The position numbers and the translations under genes are program-made. Below the pieces are notes generated by a model. It was given only the letters and a program-made list of their open reading frames with translations, had not been told where the DNA came from and ran no database searches. A stretch of 64,000 bases of DNA from Helianthus annuus (Eukaryota > Streptophyta > Magnoliopsida > Asterales > Asteraceae), in NCBI RefSeq assembly GCF_002127325.2, contig NC_035433.2:124092088-124156087 (forward strand), in the 5' to 3' direction. Position 1 is the stretch's first letter; each line of letters begins with the position of its first letter. Below, piece by piece: positions 33,333 through 46,219 of the stretch.

Positions 33333-34547
33333 ATGCCACCTGTTTTATTTCGAGGAAGAGGAAGGGGAAGAAGAGGCAGAGGAGATATCGTGACACATCA
33401 CGATCACGAAGCTGGACCATCAGGTACAAGACCTCCTTCAATGACAAGGAGCGAAGAACCACAACGACGAAGAGACCTGTATGAACCTGCGAGGCATTCC
33501 ACCTCGCACAGCTCGACGCCATCATACCGGCACTCCTTTGGGCCAAACTCAGAGAATGATCCCAACAACCCACAACCTTCCTTCATACCCCTACAACGTT
33601 CGGTATCGCACCGGAATTATGACGACCCTACTCCATACTTCATAGGTCAGTTTAATCCAGCTGACTACATACAGGAACCTTCAGGCTTTGTTCCCTTAGG
33701 GCCACAAGATCATTTCTCCGAGGATCATATGGACGAAGATACTGATCCAACAGAACCTGCTCGTGGTACGCCCACGCATCCGATAGAAGTCTCTGATGGG
33801 TCATCCTTCCATGGCACACCCTATCAGGGGCCAGACAGTTTCCAAGCATTGTTTGACCGACATGAGTGGTACTACACACCACCCCAACAGACATCACAAC
33901 AACCGCGACATCCACAGGATCCCTCTGAGGATTCACGCTTTGTGGCAGTTACGCCACCACCTCCGCCATCGGCGCAACCAGTAATGCCTGATCCGCCAAG
34001 GCGTAGGAGGACGAATGCGCGTATGTCCACACGAGGAGGAGGGGGTATCCACTTCAGCACCCCTCGACACTCTAGTAGTAGCCACTATCCGCCGCTACAA
34101 GAAGAAAGACCTTCAAGTCCTATACAGGAGGCGAACTCCGCACCAGCTGCACCAAATTCGCCACCATTTGGGTATGACCAACCCATACCTGCTTACACGG
34201 GTCCAACGGCTTACAACCCGTTCGAACCGTCTCAGGCACATTACAACTACAATTATGAGCGCGACCCATATGTGGTGTCGGCTAGATATAATGCACGCTA
34301 CCCTGATGGAGCTCATGGGAACATGGGAGCACCGGACTACTCAGCTGATGGGTATCCAATACCTCCCAGACCTCCAGTTCCGCAACAAGCGCCACAACCA
34401 CGTTTCTCTCCTCCTGAACAGGAAGAGATACTCCATCGACTAGATCGTGTGGAGAGAGAGTTCGAAGAAGAGAAAAAGAGCCACCGAGGATTTCTCAAAG
34501 GCTTGGCGAACCTACTAAAGGGCAAAAAGAAGAAACGTGACCACTAG
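33333..34547 (+). CDS. P extra 5' ORF, proline-rich, function unknown
   Basis: A 404-codon frame starting MPPVLFRGRGRG, 170 bases after the LTR. The N-terminus is Arg/Gly-rich (residues about 7-17). The bulk is Pro/Ser/His/Tyr-rich and probably disordered. The C-terminus (about 365-404) has a heptad-like LDRVEREFEEEKK segment and a Lys-rich tail. I recognise no gag, envelope or enzymatic motif. It lies upstream of gag-pol in a different frame, separated by a 982-base non-coding spacer, so gag-pol must be expressed by splicing, reinitiation or a separate transcript. The RG and basic ends suggest RNA binding, but this is inference. A frame of this length in a young element is probably real. Confidence 0.7.
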   Translation: MPPVLFRGRGRGRRGRGDIVTHHDHEAGPSGTRPPSMTRSEEPQRRRDLYEPARHSTSHSSTPSYRHSFGPNSENDPNNPQPSFIPLQRSVSHRNYDDPTPYFIGQFNPADYIQEPSGFVPLGPQDHFSEDHMDEDTDPTEPARGTPTHPIEVSDGSSFHGTPYQGPDSFQALFDRHEWYYTPPQQTSQQPRHPQDPSEDSRFVAVTPPPPPSAQPVMPDPPRRRRTNARMSTRGGGGIHFSTPRHSSSSHYPPLQEERPSSPIQEANSAPAAPNSPPFGYDQPIPAYTGPTAYNPFEPSQAHYNYNYERDPYVVSARYNARYPDGAHGNMGAPDYSADGYPIPPRPPVPQQAPQPRFSPPEQEEILHRLDRVEREFEEEKKSHRGFLKGLANLLKGKKKKRDH

Positions 34548-35529
34548 CCCCTAATAGTTGTACTAATTTCTATTTTGAAATAAGTCCCTGCGTGGACACT
34601 TATCGTATTTCAGTCCCTACGTGGACTTATCTTTTAGTCCTTGCACGGACCCTTATTTTATGTTAGTCCCTGCGTGGACTTGTCACTTATTTTAAACCTC
34701 TATGGAGGTATGTACTATTTGAAAGACCCGTTTAGGGCAATATGTAATTGTATTTGAGATTATGGAATGTATGTTATGAGTTTGTTTTAATATGTATGAA
34801 ATAAATCAAAACCATTCCTTTTTAAACTGATCTGCCTAAATAAAGAATCTTACGAGTGAAACCTAGCCTGGTGTCTTTTAAGATCCGGCCAAGATGGTAG
34901 GACTTAATTAAAGATTCAGATTCCCTGTTAACCGCTGCAAGCATGTTAACAATCATGGCAGATGTGATTCGTTAAAATCACGCACGTCATTCTTATACAA
35001 TAATCCTTTAAGGATTTCAAAACCCAACTAAATGATTTATAAATCGTGGGTTAAATCACCAATGAAGGTGATCAATCATATTAAACACCCATTAGTGATG
35101 TAGTGCCTACGGGCCAACTTTATTAAAACATCCATTAGTGATGTAGTGCCTACGGGCCAACCTTATTAAAACATCCATTAGTGGTGTAGTGCCTATGGGC
35201 CGTAATAATTGTCTTATAAGGACAAAAGACAATGGTGGACTATGATTCCCTGTCAGAAAGAGATAAAAGAACTACGGTTCAAATCTCTATGCCTTTGATT
35301 CCCTGAAATCTCGGCTAATAGTATAAAACACCCTCGTGATTTGGCTTTATGCCGCCAATATTATTGATATAGCTAAAATAGGATATATTCAAATCCTAAG
35401 ATTTAAGGAAGTAATAAGTTAACAAAATATGGTCTCTGTTACCATGGTTGACAAATTGTCATGAAAGACAATTATATAATAATCTCCTGAATAAAATTTT
35501 GTTATCTTCTGTAACAGATTCAAGTTACA
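34548..35529 (+). other. P spacer between the two ORFs, with tandem repeats
   Basis: Non-coding. About four copies of an AGTCCCTGCGTGGACTT-like unit lie at about 34584-34682. Three 43-bp repeats (CATTAGTGATGTAGTGCCTA core) lie at 35087-35201. No promoter could be firmly identified for the downstream gene. Confidence 0.7.
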
Positions 35530-38500
35530 ATGGCGGATCCCAATGGAGAGAATAGCCATACAAATGAAGATGACTACGACAATGCGCCAGTGCATTTGAC
35601 AGGCGCACAGTTAAAGGCTCTAATTGACAATGCTGTTCAGGCAGCTCTGGATCGTCAATATACTGAGTCCCAAGGCAGAACCGTATCAAAACCACCCTCC
35701 AAACCAAAGACACACTCCAAACCACCCTCTCAACCCAAGAAAGATGACAACAACCACTCGTCAGCTGAGAATAGTATTCATCGTGAACGAGAATACACTG
35801 ATGCATCCGGTGCCAAGGGTTGCACCTACAAGTACTTCGTGTCTTGTAAGCCCCGGGAATTCACAGGGGAGAAGGGTGCTGTTGATTGTATCACCTGGCT
35901 GGATGAGATGGACACTATTGTGGACATCAGTGGGTGCGCAGAGAAGGATGTGGTGAAGTTTGTGTCCCAGTCATTTAAGGGCGAGGCCCTGGCATGGTGG
36001 AGAGCGTTGGTGCAGGCATCAGGTAAGTCTGCTTTATACAAGATGACATGGGAGGAATTTATTGCTCTCATTAAGGAAAACTACTGCCCTCAGCATGAGG
36101 TAGAGAAGATCGAGTCTGACTTTGTATCACTGGTGATGACGAACCTGGACTGCCAGGCATATTTGACGAGCTTCAATACGATGTCTCGCCTGGTTCCATA
36201 CCTTGTGACACCAGATTCTAGAAGAATCGCCCGTTTCATTGGGGGCTTGGAGCCTGCGATAAAGGCTAGCGTGAAGGCCTCTCGGCCGACGACCTTCAGG
36301 TCAGTTACTGACCTCTCTTTGTCTCTAACTTTAGATGCTGTCCGTCTGAGGACGCTAAGGAGCAAGGAGGCTGAGAAGAGGAAACGTGAGGATGATACCT
36401 CACGAAGGTCTGGAAAGAAGCACCGTGGAAACGGTGACGGCAAGAGAGGGGCTGAAACGAAGAAGGATGGGCAGGCTGGTGAAAGACCCAATTGCAAAAT
36501 CTGCAAGAAACCCCACTCTGGGAAATGCAGGTTTGCGTCGAATTCACCGTCGCTGCCAAAGACTTCCTCCTGTGGACTATGCAAGTCCAAGGATCATAAG
36601 ACGGTGGATTGTAAGAAAATCAAGGACGCAACCTGCTACGGTTGCAATGAAAAGGGGCATATCAAGAGCAACTGCCCTAAGAATGCCAGGAAACCGGAGG
36701 AGACCAAGAAGACAAATGCTAGAGTCTTCCGCATGGATGCAAAGGAGGCAGTACAGAACGACAATGTGCTTACAGGTACTTTTCTCGTAAATAATATATT
36801 TGCAAGAGTACTTTTCGATTCTGGCGCTGATAAGTCCTTTGTAGACCAAAAGTTTTGTAAACTATTGAACATGCCGATCAAAACCCTAGATATGAAATAC
36901 GAGGTAGAGTTAGCAGACGGCACGATAGAAACCGTCTCCACTGTGCTAGAGGGATGTGAAATGTCCATTAAGAACCATTCTTTTCCTCTATCTCTATTTC
37001 CCTTCAATCTAGCGGGTTTCGACATAGTCTTAGGCATGGATTGGTTATCCCGTAATCAGGCCCAAATCGTTTGCAACAAAAGGCTTATAGTGCTAAAGAC
37101 TCCGAGTGGTGAATCGCTCACCATTCGAGGAGACACGCAGTACGGATTACCCGAGGACGTATCTATGCTCAAAGCTTCTAGATGTTTGAACAGAGGCTGT
37201 GTAATTTACATGGCTCAGGTGATAATTGAAGAACCTAAGCCGAAGATCGAGGATCTTCCTGTCATTTCTGAATATCCCGAGGTTTTTCCTGAAGAACTAC
37301 CTGGTTTGCCACCAGATAGACAAGTGGAATTCAGAATAGATATCATACCTGGAGCAGCTCCCATAGCAAGAGCACCTTACAGGCTAGCTCCTACTGAAAT
37401 GAAGGAATTAAGGACCCAGTTGGATGAACTATTGGCAAAAGGTTTTATCAGACCTAGTTCGTCTCCCTGGGGAGCACCTGTCTCGTTTGTAAAGAAGAAG
37501 GACGGATTGATGCGTTTGTGCATCGATTACCGTGAGCTGAACAAAGTTACCATAAAGAATAGATATCCTTTGCCAAGGATCGACGATCTGTTCGATCAGC
37601 TGCAAGGAGCGAGCTACTTCTCAAAGATCGACTTGAGGTCGGGCTATCATCAGCTAAGGGTCAGAGATGAAGATGTACATAAGACCGCATTTAGGACTCG
37701 CTATGGTCATTACGAGTTCCTAGTGATGCCTTTTGGGCTCACAAATGCGCCGGCTGCGTTCATGGATCTCATGAATCGCGTCTGCAAGCCGTATTTGGAC
37801 AAATTTGTCATCGTCTTCATCGACGATATTCTTATATATTCCAAAAGCCAAGCTGACCATGAGAAGCACATCCGTTGCATTCTCGAATTACTACAGCGTG
37901 AGAAACTCTACGCCAAATTCTCGAAATGTGAATTCTGGCTGCGAGAGGTTCAGTTTTTAGGTCACGTTGTAAGTGAGCGTGGTATCCAAGTGGATCCCGC
38001 AAAGGTAGAGGCAGTCATGAACTGGCAAGAGCCAAAGACGGCTACCGAAATTCGTAGTTTCCTGGGGTTAGCAGGATACTACAGGAGGTTTATTGAGAAT
38101 TTTTCGAGGATTGCTGCGCCCTTGACTTCCCTAACCAAGAAGAAAGAAAAGTTCAATTGGGGCCCAAAGCAGCAAGAATCCTTCGAAATCCTGAAGCAAA
38201 AGCTGAGCAACGCACCTGTGTTGACCTTACCTGAGGGTACAGAAGAATTCGTAGTTTACTGCGATGCATCACACACAGGCATGGGGTGTGTGCTTATGCA
38301 GAAGGGCAAGGTTGTTGCCTACGCTTCACGACAATTAAAAGTGCACGAAAAGAATTACACCACCCATGATTTGGAGTTGGGTGCCGTTGTATTTGCACTA
38401 AAATTGTGGAGGCATTACCTTTATGGTATTAAATTTGTGATTTATTCTGATCACAAAAGCCTCCAGCACCTGTTCAATCAGAAAGAGTTGAACATGAGGC

Positions 38501-40077
38501 AGCGCCGTTGGATGGAGACCTTGAATGACTATGATTGTGAGATCAGGTATCATCCCGGCAAAGCGAATGTAGTCGCTGATGCCTTGAGCAGGAAAGAAAG
38601 GGTAAAACCTATTCGAATCAATGCCAAGAGCATTGAAGTCAAGAACAATTTAATTGAAAGGATATTAGCTGCACAGCGAGAGGCTGCGTTGGAAGCTAAT
38701 TATCCTAATGAAAAGTTAGGAGTAACTGAGGAGCAGTTGACTCTTAGCAAGGATGGAATCCTTAGACTGAACGGACGTATATGGGTTCCGATTTATGGAG
38801 GACTACGAGATGTTATCCTCCAGGAAGCCCATAGTTCCAAATATTCTGTCCATCCTGGTGCGGACAAGATGTATCAAGACTTAAAGGCAAACTATTGGTG
38901 GATAGGCTTGAAAAAGTCTGTGGCCGCCCACGTAGCAAAGTGCTTGACTTGTGCTCAAGTCAAAGCCGAGCACCAAAAGCCGTCTGGCTTGCTACAACAG
39001 CCTGAACTTCCCGAGTGGAAGTGGGAATGCGTAACTATGGACTTCATAACCAAGTTACCCAAAACCAGGAAAGGAAACGATACAATATGGGTCATAGTCG
39101 ATAGGCTGACTAAATCAGCTCATTTTCTACCCATCAAGGAGACGTATAGCTCCGATATGTTAGCCCAACTTTATGTTGATAAGATTGTAGCCTTACACGG
39201 CATACCTGTGTCTATTATCTCCGACAGGGATACTAGATACACGTCTCATTTCTGGAAGAGTTTCCAGCAATCTTTGGGCACTCGTTTGAACTTCAGTACG
39301 GCTTACCATCCACAGACGGACTGTCAGAGTGAGCGTACCATTCAAACGTTAGAAGACATGCTACGCGCATGTGCAATCGATTTAGGTGGTAACTGGGATA
39401 AGAATCTACCCCTAATCGAATTCTCCTACAATAATAGCTACCATACCAGCATAAAGGCTGCGCCTTTCGAGGCATTATACGGTAGGAAATGTAGATCGCA
39501 TGTTTGTTGGGCGGAAGTAGGAGAGGTCCAATTATCGGGACCAGAGATAGTTTTCCAGACGACGGACAAGATTGTCCAGATCCGGGAACGTCTCAAGGCT
39601 GCCCGCGATAGGCAAAAGAGCTACGCTGATCCGAAGCATAAGGACCTTCACTTTGAAGTAGGTGAAAAGGTACTGCTTAAAGTGTCACCCTGGAAGGGGG
39701 TGATGCGTTTCGGCAAGAAAGGCAAACTAAGTCCAAGATACATAGGACCTTTTGAGGTCATTGAACGTGTCGGATCAGTTGCCTATAAGTTAACCTTGCC
39801 TGAAGAGCTCAATGGAATTCACAATGTGTTCCACATCTGCAATCTCAAGAAATGCTTCGCCGATGAATCATTGGTGATTCCACACATAGATGTGCATATA
39901 GATGAGAGCTTAAAGTTTGTAGAAAAACCCTTGTCGATTGAAGATCGACAAGTGAAAAAGCTTCGCAGAAAACACGTACCGATTGTGAAAGTCAAATGGG
40001 ATGCTCGTAGAGGTCCCGAATATACGTGGGAAGTCGAAGCCACAATGAAAGAAAAGTACCCCTATTTATTTGAGTAA
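35530..40077 (+). CDS. P gag-pol polyprotein
   Basis: A single open frame of 1515 codons. Gag comes first, with [11 protein letters not shown] and AWWRAL blocks (about 115-160). Three zinc-knuckle-like motifs follow near 322-383 ([40 protein letters not shown]). Protease has [11 protein letters not shown] near 427. RT has FIDDILIY near 761, and RNase H has [11 protein letters not shown]. Integrase has its zinc finger near 1115-1145 and DDE positions in MDFITKL, SDRDTRY and [11 protein letters not shown] (about 1170-1270). The chromodomain-like tail has [14 protein letters not shown] and YPYLFE. The proteins package, copy and insert the element; the tail may direct insertion to chromatin marks. 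The usually conserved Gly in the TDGQSER block is Cys here (TDCQSER), possibly a damaging change. No frameshift or stop was found. Confidence 0.95.
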   Translation: MADPNGENSHTNEDDYDNAPVHLTGAQLKALIDNAVQAALDRQYTESQGRTVSKPPSKPKTHSKPPSQPKKDDNNHSSAENSIHREREYTDASGAKGCTYKYFVSCKPREFTGEKGAVDCITWLDEMDTIVDISGCAEKDVVKFVSQSFKGEALAWWRALVQASGKSALYKMTWEEFIALIKENYCPQHEVEKIESDFVSLVMTNLDCQAYLTSFNTMSRLVPYLVTPDSRRIARFIGGLEPAIKASVKASRPTTFRSVTDLSLSLTLDAVRLRTLRSKEAEKRKREDDTSRRSGKKHRGNGDGKRGAETKKDGQAGERPNCKICKKPHSGKCRFASNSPSLPKTSSCGLCKSKDHKTVDCKKIKDATCYGCNEKGHIKSNCPKNARKPEETKKTNARVFRMDAKEAVQNDNVLTGTFLVNNIFARVLFDSGADKSFVDQKFCKLLNMPIKTLDMKYEVELADGTIETVSTVLEGCEMSIKNHSFPLSLFPFNLAGFDIVLGMDWLSRNQAQIVCNKRLIVLKTPSGESLTIRGDTQYGLPEDVSMLKASRCLNRGCVIYMAQVIIEEPKPKIEDLPVISEYPEVFPEELPGLPPDRQVEFRIDIIPGAAPIARAPYRLAPTEMKELRTQLDELLAKGFIRPSSSPWGAPVSFVKKKDGLMRLCIDYRELNKVTIKNRYPLPRIDDLFDQLQGASYFSKIDLRSGYHQLRVRDEDVHKTAFRTRYGHYEFLVMPFGLTNAPAAFMDLMNRVCKPYLDKFVIVFIDDILIYSKSQADHEKHIRCILELLQREKLYAKFSKCEFWLREVQFLGHVVSERGIQVDPAKVEAVMNWQEPKTATEIRSFLGLAGYYRRFIENFSRIAAPLTSLTKKKEKFNWGPKQQESFEILKQKLSNAPVLTLPEGTEEFVVYCDASHTGMGCVLMQKGKVVAYASRQLKVHEKNYTTHDLELGAVVFALKLWRHYLYGIKFVIYSDHKSLQHLFNQKELNMRQRRWMETLNDYDCEIRYHPGKANVVADALSRKERVKPIRINAKSIEVKNNLIERILAAQREAALEANYPNEKLGVTEEQLTLSKDGILRLNGRIWVPIYGGLRDVILQEAHSSKYSVHPGADKMYQDLKANYWWIGLKKSVAAHVAKCLTCAQVKAEHQKPSGLLQQPELPEWKWECVTMDFITKLPKTRKGNDTIWVIVDRLTKSAHFLPIKETYSSDMLAQLYVDKIVALHGIPVSIISDRDTRYTSHFWKSFQQSLGTRLNFSTAYHPQTDCQSERTIQTLEDMLRACAIDLGGNWDKNLPLIEFSYNNSYHTSIKAAPFEALYGRKCRSHVCWAEVGEVQLSGPEIVFQTTDKIVQIRERLKAARDRQKSYADPKHKDLHFEVGEKVLLKVSPWKGVMRFGKKGKLSPRYIGPFEVIERVGSVAYKLTLPEELNGIHNVFHICNLKKCFADESLVIPHIDVHIDESLKFVEKPLSIEDRQVKKLRRKHVPIVKVKWDARRGPEYTWEVEATMKEKYPYLFE

Positions 40078-40097
40078 ATCTCGGGTCGAGATTTATT

Positions 40098-40112
40098 TTA
40101 AGGGGGTGAGGA
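40098..40112 (+). promoter_or_regulatory. Polypurine tract of P
   Basis: TTAAGGGGGTGAGGA immediately precedes the TG of the 3' LTR. Confidence 0.85.
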
Positions 40113-43100
40113 TGTAACACCTCGAAATTTTGTGTCCAATGATGTGTTAACACGTGTCGTTTGATTACACGTGGCCTCTATAATAAATAAAGGACTAAAT
40201 TTGACGAACCTTGAAAGTATGTAAACTTGAGGGTTATAAATGTCAACAAAGGGTAAAATACTGTATAGTCACCCTAAATGATGCTCATACCTTCAAACGA
40301 ATAAATCATAGATCGTACGGAAGCGAAACGCGGAAGAAAGTGAGGGATTACAAACCACAGGGGTTAACTGTGTCAACATGTTTAAATTATACCTCTGAGT
40401 GACCCTATAACGTTCCCAAAGCTTTGTAACAGTGTTATACACTCACTAGAATGTAATATATAAATTTCGCGAAGTTTCGTTATGAAACGAGAAAGTTACG
40501 ATCGAATTCGTAGGAGAAGGGTTAAAAGCGTCAATAATAAAATTTAAGGCCTTCTGAATAATAAATAAATTAACCAGGGGCTTAACGATACGGGTAAATA
40601 ACGCGAGGTCCTTAATTGTAATTAACCGAGGGCCATATCGCAAAGTTACCCCTTCAAACCCGAAAGGTCAGGTTATTAATTACCGAAGATTCGATATTTA
40701 TTATAAAGATTTAGTAATCATTGGAAAAAGATTTATTTTTAACCCCTTACGGACCGTAAAGGGTATGCCTTACGGACCGTAAGGAGGTGAATGATTAAAT
40801 ATGATCCGCCGATGGCTTACGGACCGCAAGGCCGAAGCCATACGGTCCGTAAGCAACGCCCAGCGACAGATTGTTGGCTGTTGGCTGTTCTAATCGGCAA
40901 AACATGGAATGATGGGTTTCTCAGAGGTATGGACGCCCCCTACTCGACCCATAAACCTCTAGGACACATGCCATTCATCCCTTATCAGTTGTAGAGTGTT
41001 GTGTAATGATCTAAGGGCTTGACCTTGGCTATAAATAGCATGCTTATGCTCATAACTTTCATCACAACTCAAACACTCTCATCTGATCATTCCAAAAGCT
41101 TTCAAGCATTCTCCTCTGTTCTACAATCAAGTCTCAACTTCTGTAAGTTGCTTAGTTCCTTTGTAGTTCAATTTATGCTTAGTAAATCACTAGAAACCAA
41201 ACCGTCGTAAATACGGTTTGACTTTAAAATAAATCCGAGATGGTTCAGTCTTATGACGAATCAGAGGTAGTTATGAGTTGGCATTAATGTGGGTAATAAA
41301 CCTCTAAAAGGGTTCCCCATGATCACCACTCTAACTAGCTCAAATGCCGAGTCAAACGAACGGTTAAAAAGTCAACAGAAAGCTATTTTTGCGATTTATG
41401 CATAATCTGTAAGTATATGCTATGGAACCTGTTTAGACACTCTTAAAACATGATATTAAGTATATAAACTTGTTTGCGCTCGTTTGAATCGACCATTTGC
41501 TATATTGACCCGGTTCGGGGCCGAATGTCGCAAAAGTTTGACTTTTGCTTTAACTTCAGTTCTGACCCGTTTTAGTGAGGTATAGATATGCCTTAGGACT
41601 CTCTTAGGACCAGGTTACATGATGGTGTAGACCTCTGTGATCGGTTCATGATTTGTCCGAGTCTTTTACGCATTTCCGTTAATCGCCTAAAAGTTGACCG
41701 TAACGGCCTTTTAAAAATAAAACGAGTATTTCGGACACGTGAATGGACCATAACCTTGCTTATTAAATTATAAGCATGTCCTTAAAGTTTCACGTCAATC
41801 CGAGGTCTAGAATGAGAGTTATGCTAAAAAGCGCAATTAAAGTAAACTTTTGTAATTAACGGCGCAATTAGCATAACGCCCATCTAAACCAAGATTTCGT
41901 CACCAGAACTTTTACTCACTGTTATAAAATAATATTTTGGAATTTTAAAGATTTTTAATAATTTTTACCTTGCTCATAACCTGCGGTTATGGCTACGGTT
42001 CGGTAAATACCGAATATGCCCTTTTCGGCCAAAACTTGAGTTCTACAAGGTCTTTTGACCCGATTCCAGTTGCTACTGATTTTAAATAATAAATAAAGTA
42101 TTTTAGACTTTATAAACTGTTCGGGAAACTCAGATTTCCTGTAGAACTCGAAAAGCTCTTTAAAAGGACCGGAAAACCCCTACGGGGCGTAATATTAACT
42201 TAAACTCGTTACGGGCATCACGGAAGGTATCCTACTGATACCACAACCTCTTTAAGGCATATTGACTTAGGAAATAAGCGTAAGACTCTCATGGTTAACC
42301 GTTTCGCCTATTGCGCGCACGGTTCGGCTTGTGAAACTAGTTTTCATAAATTAGCCGATACGGATCAAACTATATTATTTTGACCCCAAAATCCAGAGTG
42401 TGAACCTTGAACCCATATAAAACAAGTCTCTGAACTTGTTTGGGGCAGAATCACATTCCATTCTCGGTTTTCGCCTTTTCACGCGATTAAACCATATTTA
42501 TATTCCGGAACCAACCGGTCTAGGCTACGGCCAATATAAAGACCCGTTAGGATTCTAAGAGGTTAATTAAAACCTTCGTTCCAGATTAGGAGCCCAGTAA
42601 AAGCTATCGGTGATTTAATCAAATTAAGGAATAATACTTGCAAAGGTAAATACTTTTAACTTATTTCCCCTATATGGGCTTGGGATACGGTATAATATTT
42701 ACCGCTTGATTGAGCATCATATCTTCCATCGCTTAGGTGGTTAATTAAATATTATGATCGGCTCATTTAAACAGTTTTGTTTCTTAAAAGCCTTTGGGGG
42801 GTTAATGACCGTTGTCCGGGATATCCTTGGCATCATTTTACGAAATGGCCACGACCATCGACATCCCGGTGTAGGCGTACACCTGGTATATATTGTCGAC
42901 ATTTAAATTAAAAGACGTAGCCGTTGGTTTCTATACTACGGTTTTACGCGATGTGGTGTGTCTATTAATCGTTAACCCGGCACGACCCGGACTACTGAAT
43001 GCATAAAAGAACATGTAATACGTTCACAAGATTTTAATAATTTTCCCAAATTATAAAAGAGTTTGTGCCTTGTGCACTCCAATCAATTTTAAATAAACAT

Positions 43101-43459
43101 TTCCAAACGTGTCAGTTGAATGTATTTACCAGTGTAAACTGACGTATTTTCCCCAAAAAGATTAAGTGCAGGTACTATACGAAATTGGCTGGTATTAGCT
43201 TCCTAAGCATCACGAATAGTCTCGCAAACTCGATGCCGTATCTGAATGAACAATATTTTATTATTTTGATCCGCTGTGGATACATTTGACTTCTGTAATA
43301 CATTTGATATTACCACCAGAGGTTGAAGTATATATTTATCTTTAAAGCTTCCGCTGTGCTTTTATATGATTGTGTGGTTTGACTATATTGTTGCCAACTA
43401 CGTCACGGTAATCCCCCACCGGGCCCACCGGTGATACACGTGGAAATCGGGGTGTGACA
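40113..43459 (+). repeat. P 3' LTR (3347 bp)
   Basis: Matches the 5' LTR with about 20 substitutions and a 10-base length difference near 42162 (shorter here). It is followed by ATTAG at 43460-43464. Confidence 0.95.
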
Positions 43460-46216
43460 ATTAGCTTGTGGGTGGACTGGTGTTGATGTTATCATCTTAA
43501 TCCCCCAGCTGTCACAAAAGTTAGTAGCTCTATTCCCAATAAATTGGGATCCATTATCACAAACAATTTCAGAAGGTATGCCAAATCTAGTAATGATGTT
43601 TCTTTTAGTAAAGGATATCACTTCCTTTTCTCTGACTTGTGTAAAGGCTTCAGCTTCTATCCATTTGGAGAAGTAATCAGTCATAGCAAGCATAAACACT
43701 TTTCCTCCTGGTGCTTTGGGGAAGTTTGCCAACTATATCCATTCCCTATCTCATGAATGGCCAAGAAGAGGATATAGGATGTAGGAGCTCCGCTGGTTGA
43801 TGAAGGATATTGGTATGTCTTTGACAAGCATAACACTTCTTTGCATAATCCACAGCATCCTTCTTCATAGTAGGCCAATAGTATCCTGTTCAAAGGATCG
43901 TTGAGAACAGTGCTCTGCCCCCAGTGTGGTTTCCACAATCTCCTTCATGAAAATCCTTCAGAACTTCTTGGATTTCTGGATTTCTGGATCCTCGATGCAC
44001 ATTAGATATGGACCTGCAAGAGATCGTTTATATAACATGTTATTTAGTATTGTAAATTGAGATACCTTGACTTTGAAAGCTCTAGGATTTTCTCTAGTAG
44101 GGATTTCTCCATGTTGTATATATCTCAGGATTGGAAGGATCCAGGATCCTGAATTTGACTGTGCACCATCACTAGGTATGATTACAGAATCCTCCACTAT
44201 CTCCATAGCTGTATGATCCTCAATAGCAGGAGTTAGGATTTGGATAATTGGTATCCTAACATCCTCCGGAACCTTTAAAGATGATCCAAGGTTGGCTAAA
44301 GAATCAGTTTCTGCATTTTCTTCGCTGGGTACCTGTGTCAAACTAAAAGAAGCAAAAGAGTCTGCCAATTTCTTGACTATCTCTAGATATTTGATTAGTC
44401 TTTCACCTTTAACAGCATAAGAACCATTAAAGTGGTTAGTAATTAACAATGAATCTACATGTACCTCAAGATACCTGATTCTCATGTGCTTGGCAATTTG
44501 CAAACCAGTTATTAAGGCTTTATACTCAGCCTCATTATTAGTAGTTTGAAACTCACAAGCAGTTGAGTGGGGTATTATGTCCCCCTATGGTGATTTTAGT
44601 AGTATGCCTAGTCCAGTTCCTTTGATATTTGAAGCCCCATCTGTGAAGAGTATCCAAGGATCCTTAGTCTCTTCCAGTTGTTGAACTTCCAATTCAGCTT
44701 CCCTTTGTAGATCACTACTGAAATCAGCCACAAAGTCAGCTAAGGCTTGAGATTGATGGTAGTTCTTGGTTCATATCTGATATCGTATGCACTAAGCTTT
44801 ACCGCCCATTTTTCCATCCTTCCTGACATTTTAGGTTTCCTGAGAACATTCTTAATTGGAAAGTCAGTCTTAACAATAATAGCATGAGTTTCAAAATAAT
44901 GGCGTAATTTAGTAGATGCCATGATTAAAGCAAGGATAAGTTTTTCTAAATGAGAATACCTGGATTCAGCATCAAGTAAACTTTTACTTACATAATACAC
45001 AGGATGTTGGGTACCTTCATGATCCTTTACAAGGACTGCACTTACCGCCTTAGAATAAACTGCCAAGTATAAGGATAATATATCCCCCTTTTCTGGTTTC
45101 ATTAAGGCTGGAGCTGAGGATAAGTAATCCTTACGGGCCTTGAGAGCATTCTCAAGCTTTTCCAGTCCATTCAAATTTCTTGTTCTTTCTCAGAATGTCA
45201 TAGAATTCCTTGCATTTCTCTGATGACTTTGAGATGAACCTGTTCAAGGCTGTGATCCTTCCTGTCAATCTTTGCAAATCCTTGGCATTGGCAGGAGACT
45301 TAATATTCATAATCGCCTTGATTTGCTCTGGACTTGCCTCTATCCCTCTTTTTGTCACCATGTAACCTAGGAACTTGCCAGCTTTTACACCAAAGTGGCA
45401 CTTGGAAGGATTCAATTTCATATTGAATTTATCAAGGATGTCAAATGCTTCTTCCAAATCTCTAAGGTGATCCCCAGCTCTCTTGGACTTAACCACGATG
45501 TCATCAATATAGACTTCCATTGTGTGTCCAATTTGTTCTTTAAACATCACATTAACTAGCCTTTGGTAGGTAGCACCTGCATTTCTTAGTCCAAATGGCA
45601 TAGCAATATAACAATAGATACCAGAAGGGGTCATAAAGGCTGTATCCTCTTGATCAGATGGTTCCATCTGAATTTGTTGGAATCCAGATGAAGCATCCAT
45701 GAAAGTCAACAACTCATGACCCGCGGTAGCATCAACCATGGAGTCAATGTGGGGTAATGGGAAAGGATCCTTGGGACATGCCTTGTTTAAGTCAGTGAAA
45801 TCGACACATACCCTCCACTTTCCGTTTTTCTTTTGAACAACAACCACATTGGCTAACCACCTTGGATACTTAACCTCTCTAATCATACCTACTCTGAGCA
45901 GTTTATTTACCTCCTCCTGGATGATGGCATTCCTTTCAGGTGCAAACTTTCTCCTCTTTTGATGTATGGGTTTGAATGACCTGTCAATGCCAAGTTTATG
46001 AGTAATAATATCTTTAGAAATACCTGTCATGTTCTCATGCTTCCAGGAAAAAGTAGCTTTTCTCCTCTTTAGGAAGGATACTAGATCATGTTCAACATTG
46101 TCGAGGATCCTGGATCCTATGAAAACCTTGGATTTAGGATCCTGAGGATCCATCAGGATATCTTTCACATCTTGTTCTCTTGCCTCCAGGACATCTCTTG
46201 GAGGATACTTTTATTG
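43460..46216 (-). pseudogene. T-B pol, integrase to RT, with frameshifts
   Basis: Minus-strand homologue of T1 pol from the integrase DDE region down to the start of RT. RT (about 45150-46168) is still open over 338 codons with FMDASSGFQQ and YIDD. RNase H, the second RNase H and integrase are broken into several frames (breaks near 43735, 43960, 44505, 44590 and 45165). The left end is the P insertion point. It is a decayed replicase of an older T copy. Confidence 0.88.
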
Positions 46217-46219
46217 CTA
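46208..46219 (-). promoter_or_regulatory. Degraded readthrough site in T-B
   Basis: The minus strand reads CAA TAG CAA TAA: the stop at 46217-46219 is kept, but the second codon after it has become another stop, unlike T1 and T-A. Confidence 0.5.

Larger units (their letters stand above)
29816..43459 (+). mobile_element. P: apparently intact Tekay/Del-like Ty3/gypsy element with extra ORF
   Basis: A 13644-bp element with LTRs at 29816-33161 and 40113-43459, a 5-bp duplication ATTAG (29811-29815 and 43460-43464), an initiator-Met PBS and a polypurine tract. It carries two open frames, a 404-codon ORF and a 1515-codon gag-pol. The chromodomain-like tail after integrase and the domain order place it with chromoviruses of the Tekay/Del type. 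About 20 differences between LTRs by eye (about 0.6 percent) indicate recent insertion. Confidence 0.95.

Noticed and set aside
35525..37037. Several minus-strand frames of 80-166 codons opposite P gag
   Set aside because: Antisense shadows of an intact gag-pol frame, with no independent signals.
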